A stretch of 64,000 bases of DNA from Strigamia acuminata (GCA_949358305.1 OX442316.1:1612001-1676000); one strand, 5' to 3'. Positions 34,701 to 42,370 are shown, numbered from the stretch's first letter. Made by a program: numbers and translations. Notes: generated by a model from the letters alone, not told the origin.

Positions 34701-37700
34701 TTGGAATACATCCGGATCTGTTGAGGTTGGGATCCGGGAATAGGAGCAGGACTGGTAGGGAAAAGTGAAGGGACAAGCAAGGTGTTGGAGGAGACGGGCA
34801 AGCGGAAATCGGTCATATTGTCAGCCGACTTCTTCTTAGTCTTGTTGGAAGACTTGGGCAATGCGGGAAAGTCCTCTTCCTTCGTCACTAGAGTGGTCGG
34901 TATCGGAGTCGGAAGTGATGATGAAACAGACGAACTCGAAACATTAGTCGGAGCGGCGAATGGCGAGATGAGCCCATCCACGAAATAAAGTCCAGACTTC
35001 TGTTTCGCCCGAAGAACACTTAGTTTGATGTCCGTTTCATACGTATGCAATTCCGAGTTGTGAATGTGGATGTGATGTCCGCATTTATCAATCCGAGAAA
35101 CCGAGATAAGATTGGCGCCGAAGTCAGGTGCGAATAATACGTCGCGGAGCAATACGGTGCATTCGCAGCCATCGATGAGCGACTTGACCGGAACGTCACC
35201 TTTGCCTGTGACCCTCGAACTGCCCTGGCCTAACTCGATGTTGAACGGGACAACGGAAACAAAGTTCGTAAACCACGCTTTGACGTGCGAAACGTGGTCG
35301 GTGGCCCCACAATCGACAATCCATTCGTGGGACTGGAGAAAATGTACAACCGGAGCTTCGATCACCGGTGGAGCCGACAACAGGTAAGCGGCGTCCCTTC
35401 GGGGACGAGAAACATCACGGTTTTGACCACCGGATTGCTGCGAACTGTTATTCTGCCGTCGTTTGCTCTTACTGCGGGGTCGGCCTTGTTGAGACGCGAC
35501 CGGTTGCGGTTCCTTGCCCTGTTTGCGAGGGCGGGGGCACTTATTCGCGTAGTGGCCGAAAAAGCCGCAATTAAAACAGCGAACCTGCGAAATCGGACGA
35601 GGAGGTCGGGATTGATTGCATCCACGATTGTCCATAGCAAAAGCCGATGTTTCCTTCGTGTACCGATTCCAATTCAAGTTGGCTCTTGCTGTCTGCATTT
35701 TTCCGGAGGAAAATCGGAGATAATGGCGATAATGAGCACGCATAAACACTCGAGGCACTAAAGACGTAATCGGAGCACTTTTCACTCGAAGCACTTCACT
35801 AAACGTTGTTAGAAGCGGAATAACCTCGACGGGGAGCCAATGCTAAAATTGGCTAAGAACCTTAGACAAGTGTCCCCCTAACGTCCTTTATGACCACCTG
35901 GGGCCGCGGGAATGTTAGGTGGCGCAGGGCTCAGCCTTGTCTAAGAATACAAGCACAGCTTGGACGGAATGTCCGAAGGGCTGTGCCGATACTAATCGGG
36001 ACCCACTCCAAAAACTTAAAATTAACAAATAAATTCGAAATCTGAAATAAAAAGAAGGAGAAGTTGGTGAATCTGTATGCACAGACGTCCCTGTGCACAC
36101 CGCGCATAAAAAATGCGGAATTCTTCAAAAGATCGCCGACCGATTTCGAAAACCGGGAAAAACTTCTCGAAAATCGCCGATACTGTCGCACTCCGGGGTG
36201 CAGACAGCGGGTTATGCCCGTTTCTGGATGAAAACGTCGCTCAGACGTTGTCGGAACGTGACAAATGATGAAAATCGGCGAAAAAATCTGAAAATAAATG
36301 AAATTTCCGCAAAAATCGCGAAAAATCGCGAAATTCACGAAAAATTAGAGGGAAAAAAAAGAACAAGACCTTTCCTAGGTCAATTGTCGCTATCTTGCAC
36401 AATAAATGCACAAAAAGCAGTGTTTTTAACTCGAAAAACACAAAAAAACAGTGTTTTTAACTCGAAAAACACGAAAAAAGGTTGAAAAAATTCAAAAATC
36501 GACGATTACGACCGCACTCCGGGGTTGTGAACGTCAGAAAGACGTTGTTGACTGCCGGAAATCGTCGAAAATCTGAAAAAAACAAAAATTTCCGCAAAAA
36601 TCGCGAAAAATCGCGAAATTCACGGAAAATTAATGGAAAAACGAGGCACTGGTGGCTTTCCAGGCCTCTGCTACCACTTGTAGCTGTGTGGCGCAAAAAT
36701 ATCGCCGAAATAGGCGATAGGAAGCGTAAAACTGAGTCAAACGCACTTCTAAGTGCGGACAAATGCGCGTGATGCGCGTACGCGAGTTTGAGCGGACTTA
36801 CGATCAAATTCGCGTGCACTACACTTATAGAAACGTGTAGTGCCGAACTAAATACAATAGTTAACCAAAAATATAACATTTATTAAGAGAAAACTTACAT
36901 AATGGGTCCAGAATCACTGGACAAACACAAGGAAACACACTACCCGTGTGAGCGGCCATTTGTAATGTGCCAGAGACATCTGGTGGCCGAAAATAGAAAC
37001 AATAAGTAGAAATACACACAGAATAGAGGATGCATGATGCCAGATGGATAAGACACATCTAAAAGGCATCATGCATTCCCTTTACATAGAAACTAAGGAA
37101 AAACATAAGAAACAATACTAAATTACCCCGAATAAGAAAAGATAACCGATGGATAATAAAATAAACATTTCAAAGTCATTTCACATCGAAAAACGATTTA
37201 AATAACTCAAAAGTGGTTCCAAAGTCTAACAGTTGTTTGGCATCGCCACGTGGACCAGTTACGCCCGCGTTCGGATGGTGTTATATTGCCTCATATGGGG
37301 GGAAGAGATCGTGGAAGTTCGCTGCTTGCCTTGCTTCCTACTTCACAACCGACCATTCCACCTGATAATATGAACATTCCACCAACTGTACCTGTTCCAC
37401 TCCCAATACCTGCTCCCTCAGTTGCACCCCAACCCACTGCTCCAGTGCCCAATCCGCCGCTACCTGTTCGTGTGCCGTCACCGCTTGCAGTTGCTGGTCC
37501 GAGTACCGCTCCTCCAGCTGTTCGTAGCCCTCGACCAGTCCGTAAGAAAAAACCGCCAGACTATTATGGTTACAATTGATGTAGTGTGTTGTTTTATCGA
37601 TTTACTCTTATTTTGTAGTGTTTAATTTTAATTCCTTTATTAGCATTTTGATACAATTGCGAATTTAATATTCATTCATTTTATTACCATTCATGTTAGT

Positions 37701-38757
37701 TTTATCTTGTTGAATTGGTGTTTGTCCCAATTAAGGGAGATACTGGAGTGTTTGTGGAATGTCCACCCCATCTGCTTAGTGTCCCCTCCAACAGTTATGT
37801 ATCTTGTTTCCAACATGTGTGTAAACACTCCCTTGCCTACGTCACAAATAGCCCCAATAAAAAACTCAGTCTTGTTACCTTTTTCACCCAACATGGTCGT
37901 TCTTTTGCTCACTCCAACACATCAGCTCGCATCGACTCGGAAAACACAATAGGGTTTGGTATGGAATTCGGAGGATTCAGATGGGATTGGGTTGAGATTC
38001 AGAAAGATTTAAATGATTATTTTAATGAAAAGGTCGAAAATATTATAAACGTTTGATCAATTTTCGAAAACTTTTCAAATTTTTTATAAAATTTAAAGAT
38101 TCGAGGATTCAGAGACTGAGTGGGATTCGGAAAGATTTGGAGCGGGATTCGGAAGTCAATGTCAGAGATTCGGTTGAATGTCGTACCTCTCTCTATGAAT
38201 ATACAGGGAAATTTGTCAACCAATGGGAATTAGTGGATAGCGAATCAGCGTATTTTAAAAAATGTCTTTAAAAAAAATCAATATTTTGTGTATTTTAGGT
38301 GTTCGTTTTAATAATTTCCACCTGTCACCTCATTTTCGCCATTCCAGCACCAACTGACAACATCGAATCTAAATTAGAAGCCTTTGTTGTGGACAGTAAT
38401 CGAAACTCAGCGGAAACCGATTTTCCAGCGGTAAAAGTGACCGAAGTTTTGCCATCTAAGAAGACAACATCGAGCTACGATTCAGCACCGACTAATAAAC
38501 TGGACAGTTGGCATATTGTGGATGATCTGAGGCTGGGCGCTGTGGTTTCGGCCAATCACAAGTTTGGTTATATCGTGCACAAACCGCAGTTCAAGAAGTT
38601 TCGATACGAAGAGCGCTCTAGCGACGGATTCATCCATGGCGAATTTGGGATAATATCGAACGACAGCGGAGGTGTTCGCGGAGTTTGCTACACAGCAGAT
38701 TCTAGTATTAATCCGGTGTTTTTGTACCAAACTCTTTTGAAGTTTATGGCACTGTGA
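25765..38757 (+). CDS. Small secreted cuticle-protein-like gene, split by a 12.5-kb transposon-filled intron
   Basis: Exon 1 (25765-25785) encodes MSMAITL and ends at a strong donor (CTG|GTGAGTAAAA). Exon 2 starts at 38299 after TGTGTATTTTAG in the same phase with VFVLIISTCHLIFA, completing a signal peptide, probably cleaved before IPAPTDN. A tiny exon encoding only the start of the signal peptide is typical of arthropod cuticle protein genes. The mature part ends with FRYEERSSDGFIHGEFGI, GGVRGVCYTADSS and FLYQTLLKF, resembling the Rebers-Riddiford chitin-binding domain (Chitin_bind_4: Y-E..DG-I-G-E-G...GGVR-V-YTAD). Translation stops at TGA 38755-38757 (158 residues). A splice donor (ACT|GTGAGT) overlaps the stop at 38754, so the gene may instead continue. 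Extracellular matrix role is inferred. Linkage of exon 1 is by signal-peptide logic and phase only. Confidence 0.45.
26153..26521. mobile_element. PIF/Harbinger-type MITE with TAA target duplication
   Basis: Ends are AGGTGGAAACA and TGTTTCCACCT, with further imperfect inverted similarity inward (AAAAGCTTGCT / AGCAAGCTTT). Both flanks are TAA (26150-26152, 26522-26524), the 3-bp TWA duplication of PIF/Harbinger. It has no transposase and lies about 70 bp upstream of gypsy-1. Confidence 0.7.
26599..26806 (+). repeat. Gypsy-1 5' LTR
   Basis: Direct repeat with 37744-37951, 208 bp. It contains AATAAAAAACTCAG, a likely poly(A) signal region, and ends AACACAATA just before the primer binding site. 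Confidence 0.92.
30754..31306 (-). repeat. Copia 3' LTR (left copy on the plus strand)
   Basis: 553 bp, identical by eye to 36679-37231. An apparent 65-96 codon frame inside it occurs in both copies and is not a gene. Confidence 0.95.
31355..35794 (-). CDS. Copia pol-type polyprotein, intact frame but with almost no N-terminal Gag
   Basis: An uninterrupted frame of about 1,480 codons, first ATG at about 35743. Order (residues approximate): CCHC knuckle CFNCGFFGHYANKC (73-86); aspartic protease WIVDCGATDHVSH (about 160), reading D-C-G where D-S-G is usual; GAG-pre-integrase zinc motif LWHGRLGHLHTKAMR...CNTCRVAKS (about 400-460); integrase DDE core (LLHMDVWGP, TIRTDRGGEFIS, SPQMNGVAERLNRT); reverse transcriptase (LGCKWIFKFK, GVDYDEVFSPV, LDVKCAYLYGDL, MLVYVDDIVLF); RNase H (LWGCTDASWASD, TSVACSTMEAEFVAL, FSDALASI, TKHIRVKFHW). 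No stop or frameshift is visible. The roughly 200-250 residue Gag UBN2 domain expected before the CCHC knuckle is missing, so particle formation probably depends on other copies. Confidence 0.92.
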   Translation of the reverse strand: MLRVKSAPITSLVPRVFMRAHYRHYLRFSSGKMQTARANLNWNRYTKETSAFAMDNRGCNQSRPPRPISQVRCFNCGFFGHYANKCPRPRKQGKEPQPVASQQGRPRSKSKRRQNNSSQQSGGQNRDVSRPRRDAAYLLSAPPVIEAPVVHFLQSHEWIVDCGATDHVSHVKAWFTNFVSVVPFNIELGQGSSRVTGKGDVPVKSLIDGCECTVLLRDVLFAPDFGANLISVSRIDKCGHHIHIHNSELHTYETDIKLSVLRAKQKSGLYFVDGLISPFAAPTNVSSSSVSSSLPTPIPTTLVTKEEDFPALPKSSNKTKKKSADNMTDFRLPVSSNTLLVPSLFPTSPAPIPGSQPQQIRMYSNALASPPPVAKSNAALPPKPVNPSVANVADATGLWHGRLGHLHTKAMRTLAANSQVYGLDPAAVRQELSCNTCRVAKSTRAPHKPISAPSTTKPLELLHMDVWGPSRLPSIGGANFAFTIIDDATRYAWLFPIARKSDVFATFKDFVSRVERIADCRIKTIRTDRGGEFISRDFDRFLADKGIVAQRTNPASPQMNGVAERLNRTMGDYLRSINSETGFSHTLWAELAVTFTYIKNRSPHSKLNDEIPYILWRQRALSVRHFRKIGSKCWVHFTAPGRNKLDPRAWEGFLVGYASGTRGYRVWNPATNTVTESVHVQIDERQNFKRSPFYVPDPDDNAPPMEEPARGHTPSRVTFRDNFPTQPWPRRRHDSDNDSSADSSDEDGIASRAPSVASSAPSFASFAPSLPTADGLIAAADGLAATTDGSVTDADGSVTVADGSDNVTTIAGHGQFTPTVRSTRLPHLRRSMSYPSLPGLDDTAAMSEQGSDFDEDLLDEAAALPVRLPGTPNLAPLRALHCPWSFVGGVSPFSGWRREEHLRKDQVPGRIKVDVYYYPEHGVRLRSHTDIAAYCFAHRIPYDESVFFFGNLEHHMPYAPPSPPRVHMCFREPATYAEAVKLPEAPKWTEAIDEELSTFKQRDVYKEVPRPPDKTVLGCKWIFKFKSDITGKITRYRARLVAQGFRQTMGVDYDEVFSPVVNFVLIRFFFCLLVILLGWRDTHLDVKCAYLYGDLDHEIYMRIPAGATCSSPDNVWLLTKSLYGLHQSGRMWYQKLNETLTELGFQKFPACNCVYAYGHSAIMLVYVDDIVLFYASENIRDRILKLITSKFDIVDLGPITKLLGVEFERRDGKVFMTQRNYIDKLLKKFNVSSDALIKVPVTPGTTLVKGPLTDLPDFPYRSLVGSLLFLASRTRPDILYSVIALSQYNNCYTESHIKCLLQVLRYVANTSEYAIELSKCDSSQLWGCTDASWASDIATSRSFGGYIVYIGSVPIGWSCKKQTSVACSTMEAEFVALVEIVKELYWLDSIYQVFPPLRRLSKPIIFSDALASIQFTNNDIENSKTKHIRVKFHWLREWHIAGCFELRKIPGEINVSDIFTKWLSSERLRNLLSRIFVSK
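35795..36678 (-). other. Copia leader between 5' LTR and pol frame, no Gag domain found
   Basis: The 880 bp between the primer binding site and the pol frame contain no frame resembling Gag. They carry two diverged copies of a TTTCCGCAAAAATCGCGAAA / AATCGCGAAATTCACG block (around 36302 and 36587) and two GCACTCCGGGG segments (near 36190 and 36513), so part of the leader is an internal duplication. Confidence 0.6.
36679..37231 (-). repeat. Copia 5' LTR (right copy on the plus strand)
   Basis: 553 bp, identical by eye to 30754-31306, followed on the minus strand by the tRNA-iMet primer site. Confidence 0.95.
37744..37951 (+). repeat. Gypsy-1 3' LTR
   Basis: Direct repeat with 26599-26806, 208 bp, followed by the target duplication GGGTT. 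Confidence 0.92.
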
Positions 38758-38933
38758 GTGGATGTTGGAAATCACCACTGTACTCTGTTTCATAAAACTG
38801 ATGAGATAAAACTGGCTATTCACTTATCCTTAACCTTTGCATCACGGATACAAATTAATAATAGAAAAGTAGTTAGAAAAATGCAACTCTCTGCTACCAT
38901 ACAATTTTGATTGGTAAAAATAGACACTATACT

Positions 38934-39153
38934 CAGGGGCGGATCTAGCTTTTCGGGGGCCCGGGGCTTGAGGTTTTTTCGGGGCCCCTTTCTCAAAATT
39001 TTTTCGCGACCTTTCTTCTTTTTTCTTTTTTTTAATGACCTTTTTTTTTTTTTTTTTTTTTTTTTTAGTATATGGCCCAGAGTCTCGGGGGCCCCCTAGA
39101 ATTTGGGGGCCCGGGGCTCAAGCCCCGATAGCCCGGTGCTAGATCCGCCACTG
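38934..39153. mobile_element. hAT-type MITE with perfect 8-bp target duplication
   Basis: Ends are CAGGGGCGGATCTAGC and GCTAGATCCGCCACTG. The flanks are ACTATACT on both sides (38926-38933 and 39154-39161), the 8-bp duplication of the hAT superfamily. The interior includes GGGGCCCGGGGCTTGAG and its inverse and a long T tract. No transposase is present. Confidence 0.88.
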
Positions 39154-39884
39154 ACTATACTACAAACCGATACTACGTTGTCCAAACTCCTATTGCTTGA
39201 GCCGGATTACGCCTAACTGTGGACTGTGCTCTACTATGCAGAAAAGTAGTTCTGTTTATTTTCAATGAATTTCAGTGTAAAAAGTGATTAGAATGATGAA
39301 TTTTATTTAATTGGTAATAAAATGTTTATTTAATTTGCTAAATCTGCTTTTTACCTTTTAATCAATCAATTAATGTTAGCATATACCGTAAAGTCGGGTG
39401 AATGTGGCCCCGGTAGGTGAATGTGGCCAAAAAGAAATTTGCAGAAAAAAAAATTCCTCACTTTTTGCTGGGCCATTTATCAGTTAGTTATTATTTTTAA
39501 CTAATGTATCATGGTTTCAGCTTGCTTAAAAAAATATTCCACAATTTTGTGATCAATTAAAAAAAATCTACACACATTTTAAGTATGTCATGTAAAAATA
39601 GTGAAAAATAAAGCCTGAAAAAAGATGTCTATAAAAAAAAAGTATTGCTACCTGCTTCTTGAAATTTTATGTGCTCATTCTTCAATGTGTTATAATGTTC
39701 CAAAAAAATAATAATGCTGCTAACTTTTACAGTTTTGATACAGTGATGTTAGAAAGACAACTCACTCATTAAAGTCTATGGTAATTTTTAAAAAAATTAT
39801 ATATTTTGTCTTTTTTTAAACACAACTAAAAAAAATTTTTTTTAAATTAATTTTTGGTACATAGATTATTTAAAAGGCCGAGGC

Positions 39885-40770
39885 TATTTCCCCCAACGTT
39901 GGGGGAAATAACATGTACTTTATTTCCCCCAACGTTGGGGGAAATAGTCAACCCTCACTGGCCAGACTATTTCCCCCAACAACCTATCGTAACATTTTTT
40001 TTTCTTTGGTTTTAATCCGGAAATGTTATCGGATGGAAAACATTCAAATCGCGTACTATGCTGTGAAAAAGACTTCACCAAATGTTTTCTTAGGGCAGGG
40101 TGGCTAGGACTGAAATTGCTGGGATTCTTATTATCACAGAGAAACAAAGCATTTGCAATTGCAAATAACCCACAATCATGTGAATTTTTTTGCTTTGTAC
40201 AACTTTGTACCTGTACATTCAATTTCAATGAGTCATTACATAACCGAACCAAACTACTAACAACAGAAATGTTTTTATCATGTACATCACTCAGAAGTGA
40301 ATCGTACACGTTTATAACGATAGCGCTTTCCCCAATTTTGCCGGAAACAACATTCCAATGGTTATTATTCACGTGGCAAATCTGAACGAAATAATCTGAA
40401 CACGGACTGAATGTTGGTAAACGGCTAGCACCAAAACTTACTGATTGTAGTCCTTGAACAGAAGGGTAATCTCTTTTCATCATACCCACCCCCCTATAGC
40501 TGCATCAATAATACTACCGTCGAGAAAAGCAATGCCCCTTAAAATCGATAAATGCTTCATGTTTAGCGGAATCGAACATACTTCAACCCATTCCATATTT
40601 TCTTCCGCATCATCACTAAAAAATTTCCATTTCTTAGTTCGTAAGCATTTCCCCCTACCGTACAAAAAAAGGTTGTTGGGGGAAATAGTCTGGCCAGTGA
40701 GGGCCGACTATTTCCCCCAACGTTGGGGGAAATAAGGTACATGTTATTTCCCCCAACGTTGGGGGAAATA
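39885..40770 (-). mobile_element. 886-bp element with about 101-bp inverted repeats and a Ulp1/C48 protease as its whole cargo
   Basis: Left 39885-39985 and right 40670-40770 are near-identical inverted repeats. Each contains two copies of the palindrome ATTTCCCCCAACGTTGGGGG plus AAAT, and the conserved spacer CTCACTGGCCAGAC. The 684-bp interior is almost entirely the protease frame (minus strand). No transposase is present, so mobility must be in trans. TA at both ends could be a 2-bp target duplication. It may be a deletion derivative of a larger element such as a Zisupton/KDZ-type or MULE element that carries a Ulp1-like domain; that is inference. Confidence 0.8.
39920..40665 (-). pseudogene. 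Ulp1/SENP-like C48 cysteine protease encoded in an inverted-repeat element, one frameshift
   Basis: The main frame is 40489-39920 (189 codons). It carries the C48 signature: NNNHWNVVS with His44-Trp45, VYDSLLSD with Asp63, and QKNSHDCGLFAIANA with Gln100 and Cys106. The Gln-x5-Cys spacing and the His-Asp distance of 19 fit Ulp1-type SUMO/ubiquitin-like proteases, so the catalytic set looks complete. Upstream, 40665-40480 in another frame supplies FLDGSIIDAA, the W-L-x-D-x-x-I segment that begins such domains. The switch falls at a six-C run (40489-40494 on plus), so it is either a real indel or a sequencing error. The C-terminus reads into the left inverted repeat (VWPVRVDYFPQRWGK). Whether it acts on SUMO, ubiquitin or a transposon protein cannot be told. 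Confidence 0.8.
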
Positions 40771-40819
40771 GACACCTCGTATTTAAAAACCGTTTTTGAG
40801 GCTACATTAACCTTTTAAG

Positions 40820-41332
40820 TAGCTGAAGGTGTTCATCTCGAGTGCACATTGTTTTAGCGATTTTCAGTTTAGCGAATCCATTTTAGCGACGACTCGTTTT
40901 AGCGACTACCTCGCTTTAGCGCCCAAAAATTCGCTAAAACGATGTGATCGCTAAGGTTAGGCGGCGCTAAAATGAAATCGCTAAAACGACGTGGTCGAAA
41001 TTTTTTCCACACGAGTTTCATTGTCACCAGCAGTGGTTTGAGCGCAAGTTCTAGCAGTAACTTCAATTATGGCGGGAATTCAAGTTCCAGCGGGAATTCA
41101 AGTTCCAGCGGGAATTCAAAATCATTAAACAGCAAGTAGAATGATAGATTGCAAATAAAAGAAACACGAAAATAAAATCTCATTGGCGTCGTTCATAAAA
41201 GCTGGCAACAACGGCAGCTTTTCTTTCAATACTTTCAAACAACTCGGGTAATTTCTGGAGAACCGCAGTGGACGCCATTTTCGCTAAAACGAGTCTTCGC
41301 TACCTAACCTAACCTAACCTAACCTTCAGCTA
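40820..41332. mobile_element. Inverted-repeat element with TTTTAGCGA blocks and a CCTAA tract
   Basis: Ends are TAGCTGAAGGT (40820-40830) and ACCTTCAGCTA (41322-41332). The left third carries many GTTTTAGCGA and TCGCTAAAAC blocks in both orientations. The right end holds four CCTAA units (CCTAACCTAACCTAACCTAA) next to the terminus. A related arrangement (TTTAGCGACGCCG with GGTTAGGTTAG) lies at about 56395-56570. TA may be the target duplication. No gene is seen. Confidence 0.6.
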
Positions 41333-41954
41333 AATAAACAAGGTGGCCACATTCTCCCGACAGTGCTGGGTGAATGTGGCCACCATGGTGTTTTTAAAAA
41401 ACAGGAAATGTGTGACAAAAAAACAAAATGTTTAATATGGGTATTGTAGCTCTAACTAAGACCTATACCTAAACACATATTTAACAGTTTTGTAGTTATT
41501 AAATTGAAGGCACTATTAACAATTTACTGAAAAAAATCGGCCACATTCACCCTACTTTTCGGTACCGACGGCGCTGTGTTGGGATGGGATGTTGTATAAA
41601 CGTACACAATACGTCGACAAAACGTTTCGTACGTGTGGAAGATGAACGTCGCTCGTACGCGTCGAAAATCTTCGCGATAATCGCTGTCTACTCGATAGCG
41701 ACGAAAAATGATCAAATTCGACAAATTTCGTCGAAATTCCAGTTGAAATGGATAAAATACACCTTGCACTGGTGTATATAAACGATATAATTGCTTATCT
41801 GCACTCACATTAATTGGAAAATATCCAAACTCGATCCGAAACGTTGCAAAATCACTTAGCTCCTGTGCGGCGCCATCTTGGTTTTTCGAAAACCTGGCGC
41901 GTGTTATGCACATAAAACACGATACCGGTAAATCCTTCGTTTTTCTCACGAATT

Positions 41955-42242
41955 TTGATGCAAAAATTGTCTATGGTGCCCAATGTACTTCCAGAATGCG
42001 TTGAAAAACTAAATTCTGCTGTGGAAACGTTGTTTGGCGATAAATTCCGACCGCCGCCCCGTGGTTGGCTGCACTGCGTAGCGACGTGCGAGAAACGTCC
42101 TCGCTCAACGCCGCCCCCGTTTTCCGTGCGTCGCGGCCATCTGCGACGTGGAATAGTGTCGAAAAATATCCAAAAAATGCAAGGAACTCACCAGAGAACG
42201 CATGCCTCTGCTACCATGTTGATTATATATGGAAATAAATTG
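41955..42242 (+). CDS. Possible 5' coding exon of the unrecognised gene at 42802-43121
   Basis: An open segment with ATGs at 41955, 41958 and 41973 (LPECVEKLNSAVETLFGDKF) stays open to a consensus donor (TTG|GTGAGT, 42243). Its phase (0) does not fit the next exon at 42802, which needs phase 2, so either a small exon is missing or this exon ends elsewhere. Upstream, a GGCGCCATCTTGG patch (about 41870) could be promoter sequence. Confidence 0.3.
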
Positions 42243-42341
42243 GTGAGTCTTGAATTTTCAAACTTAGGCAAAACTTTGCTAATAAAACTACGGCAGCAGC
42301 CATGTTTTAATGACAGTGAACAGTAGCCAAGTGGCCAAAAC

Positions 42342-42370
42342 CTTGGACGAACACTAAGTGTTCGTCCAAG
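42342..42370. repeat. Perfect 14-bp palindrome (CTTGGACGAACACT, one-base centre)
   Basis: CTTGGACGAACACT, A, AGTGTTCGTCCAAG, flanked by direct GCCAAAAC-like repeats. It could be the core of a tiny MITE or a protein-binding site. It lies in the presumed intron of the unrecognised gene. Confidence 0.7.

Larger units (their letters stand above)
30754..37231 (-). mobile_element. Ty1/copia LTR retrotransposon nested in gypsy-1, very recent
   Basis: LTRs at 30754-31306 and 36679-37231 are 553 bp, begin TG and end CA on the plus strand, and read identical along their length. The 5-bp target duplication GTTGT flanks both sides (30749-30753, 37232-37236). On the minus strand the 5' LTR is followed by TGGTAGCAGAGGCC (36677 downward), the initiator-Met tRNA primer site typical of copia elements. 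A purine-rich tract GAAGGAGGGAAT precedes the 3' LTR. It inserted into the integrase part of gypsy-1 in antisense orientation, so it is younger than that element. Confidence 0.97.
26999..37579 (+). pseudogene. Gypsy-1 gag-pol polyprotein frame, interrupted by the copia insertion (30754-37236)
   Basis: The first part runs 26999-30753, about 1,250 codons. Order: Gag; two CCHC knuckles (CSSCGRNGHSRESC, CHGCGKTGHIRPVC); aspartic protease with ELDTCASASII, where the usual D-[ST]-G-A reads D-T-C-A; reverse transcriptase (YSILDMASAFNQIELD, FIDDSALTG); RNase H (LTVDASPVGVGAFLS, RTDHKPL); integrase zinc finger (HAGHYGIV...CDVCQRS) and DDE core (VHLDFAGPF, FHTDNGPQFTS, ATNGAVEGF). After the copia and one TSD copy the frame resumes at 37237 with the integrase C-terminal region and a Pro-rich tail, stop TGA 37577-37579. 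In this copy translation instead reads into the copia LTR and stops at 30847. It resembles K02A2.6/Mag-type Ty3 polyproteins. The protease change and the nest make this copy nonautonomous. Confidence 0.92.
26599..37951 (+). mobile_element. Gypsy-1: Ty3/gypsy LTR retrotransposon, young, split by a nested copia element
   Basis: LTRs at 26599-26806 and 37744-37951 are 208 bp each and read identical. The flanks carry GGGTT on both sides (26594-26598, 37952-37956), a 5-bp target duplication. The primer binding site TGGCGACGAGGATGG starts at 26808 and complements the 3' end of tRNA-Ser(GCT) as I remember it. A purine-rich tract (AAGGGAGATAC) precedes the 3' LTR. One gag-pol frame starts at ATG 26999 and would end at 37579 but is cut by the copia insertion after 30753. 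Without the nest the element is about 4.9 kb. Identical LTRs mean recent insertion. It sits in intron 1 of the cuticle-like gene, in the same orientation. No envelope gene is seen. Confidence 0.95.
39384..41564. mobile_element. Inverted-repeat element with ends TACCGTAAAGTCGGGTGAAT, hosting two nested elements
   Basis: The left end TACCGTAAAGTCGGGTGAAT (then GTGGCC) is matched by the right end, reverse-complemented TACCGAAAAGTAGGGTGAAT (then GTGGCC). Further GTGAATGTGGCC blocks occur at about 39414 and 41370. Removing the nested 39885-40770 and 40820-41332 elements leaves about 780 bp with no obvious coding capacity. The TACCG terminus recalls the MITE at 6342. The target duplication is unclear (perhaps TA). 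Confidence 0.65.

Noticed and set aside
41524-41949. 141-codon minus-strand frame upstream of the unrecognised gene
   Set aside because: Its 3' part lies in the terminal repeat of the 39384-41564 element. A GTGAGT donor near 41810 leaves a possible first exon, but there is nothing to connect it to.
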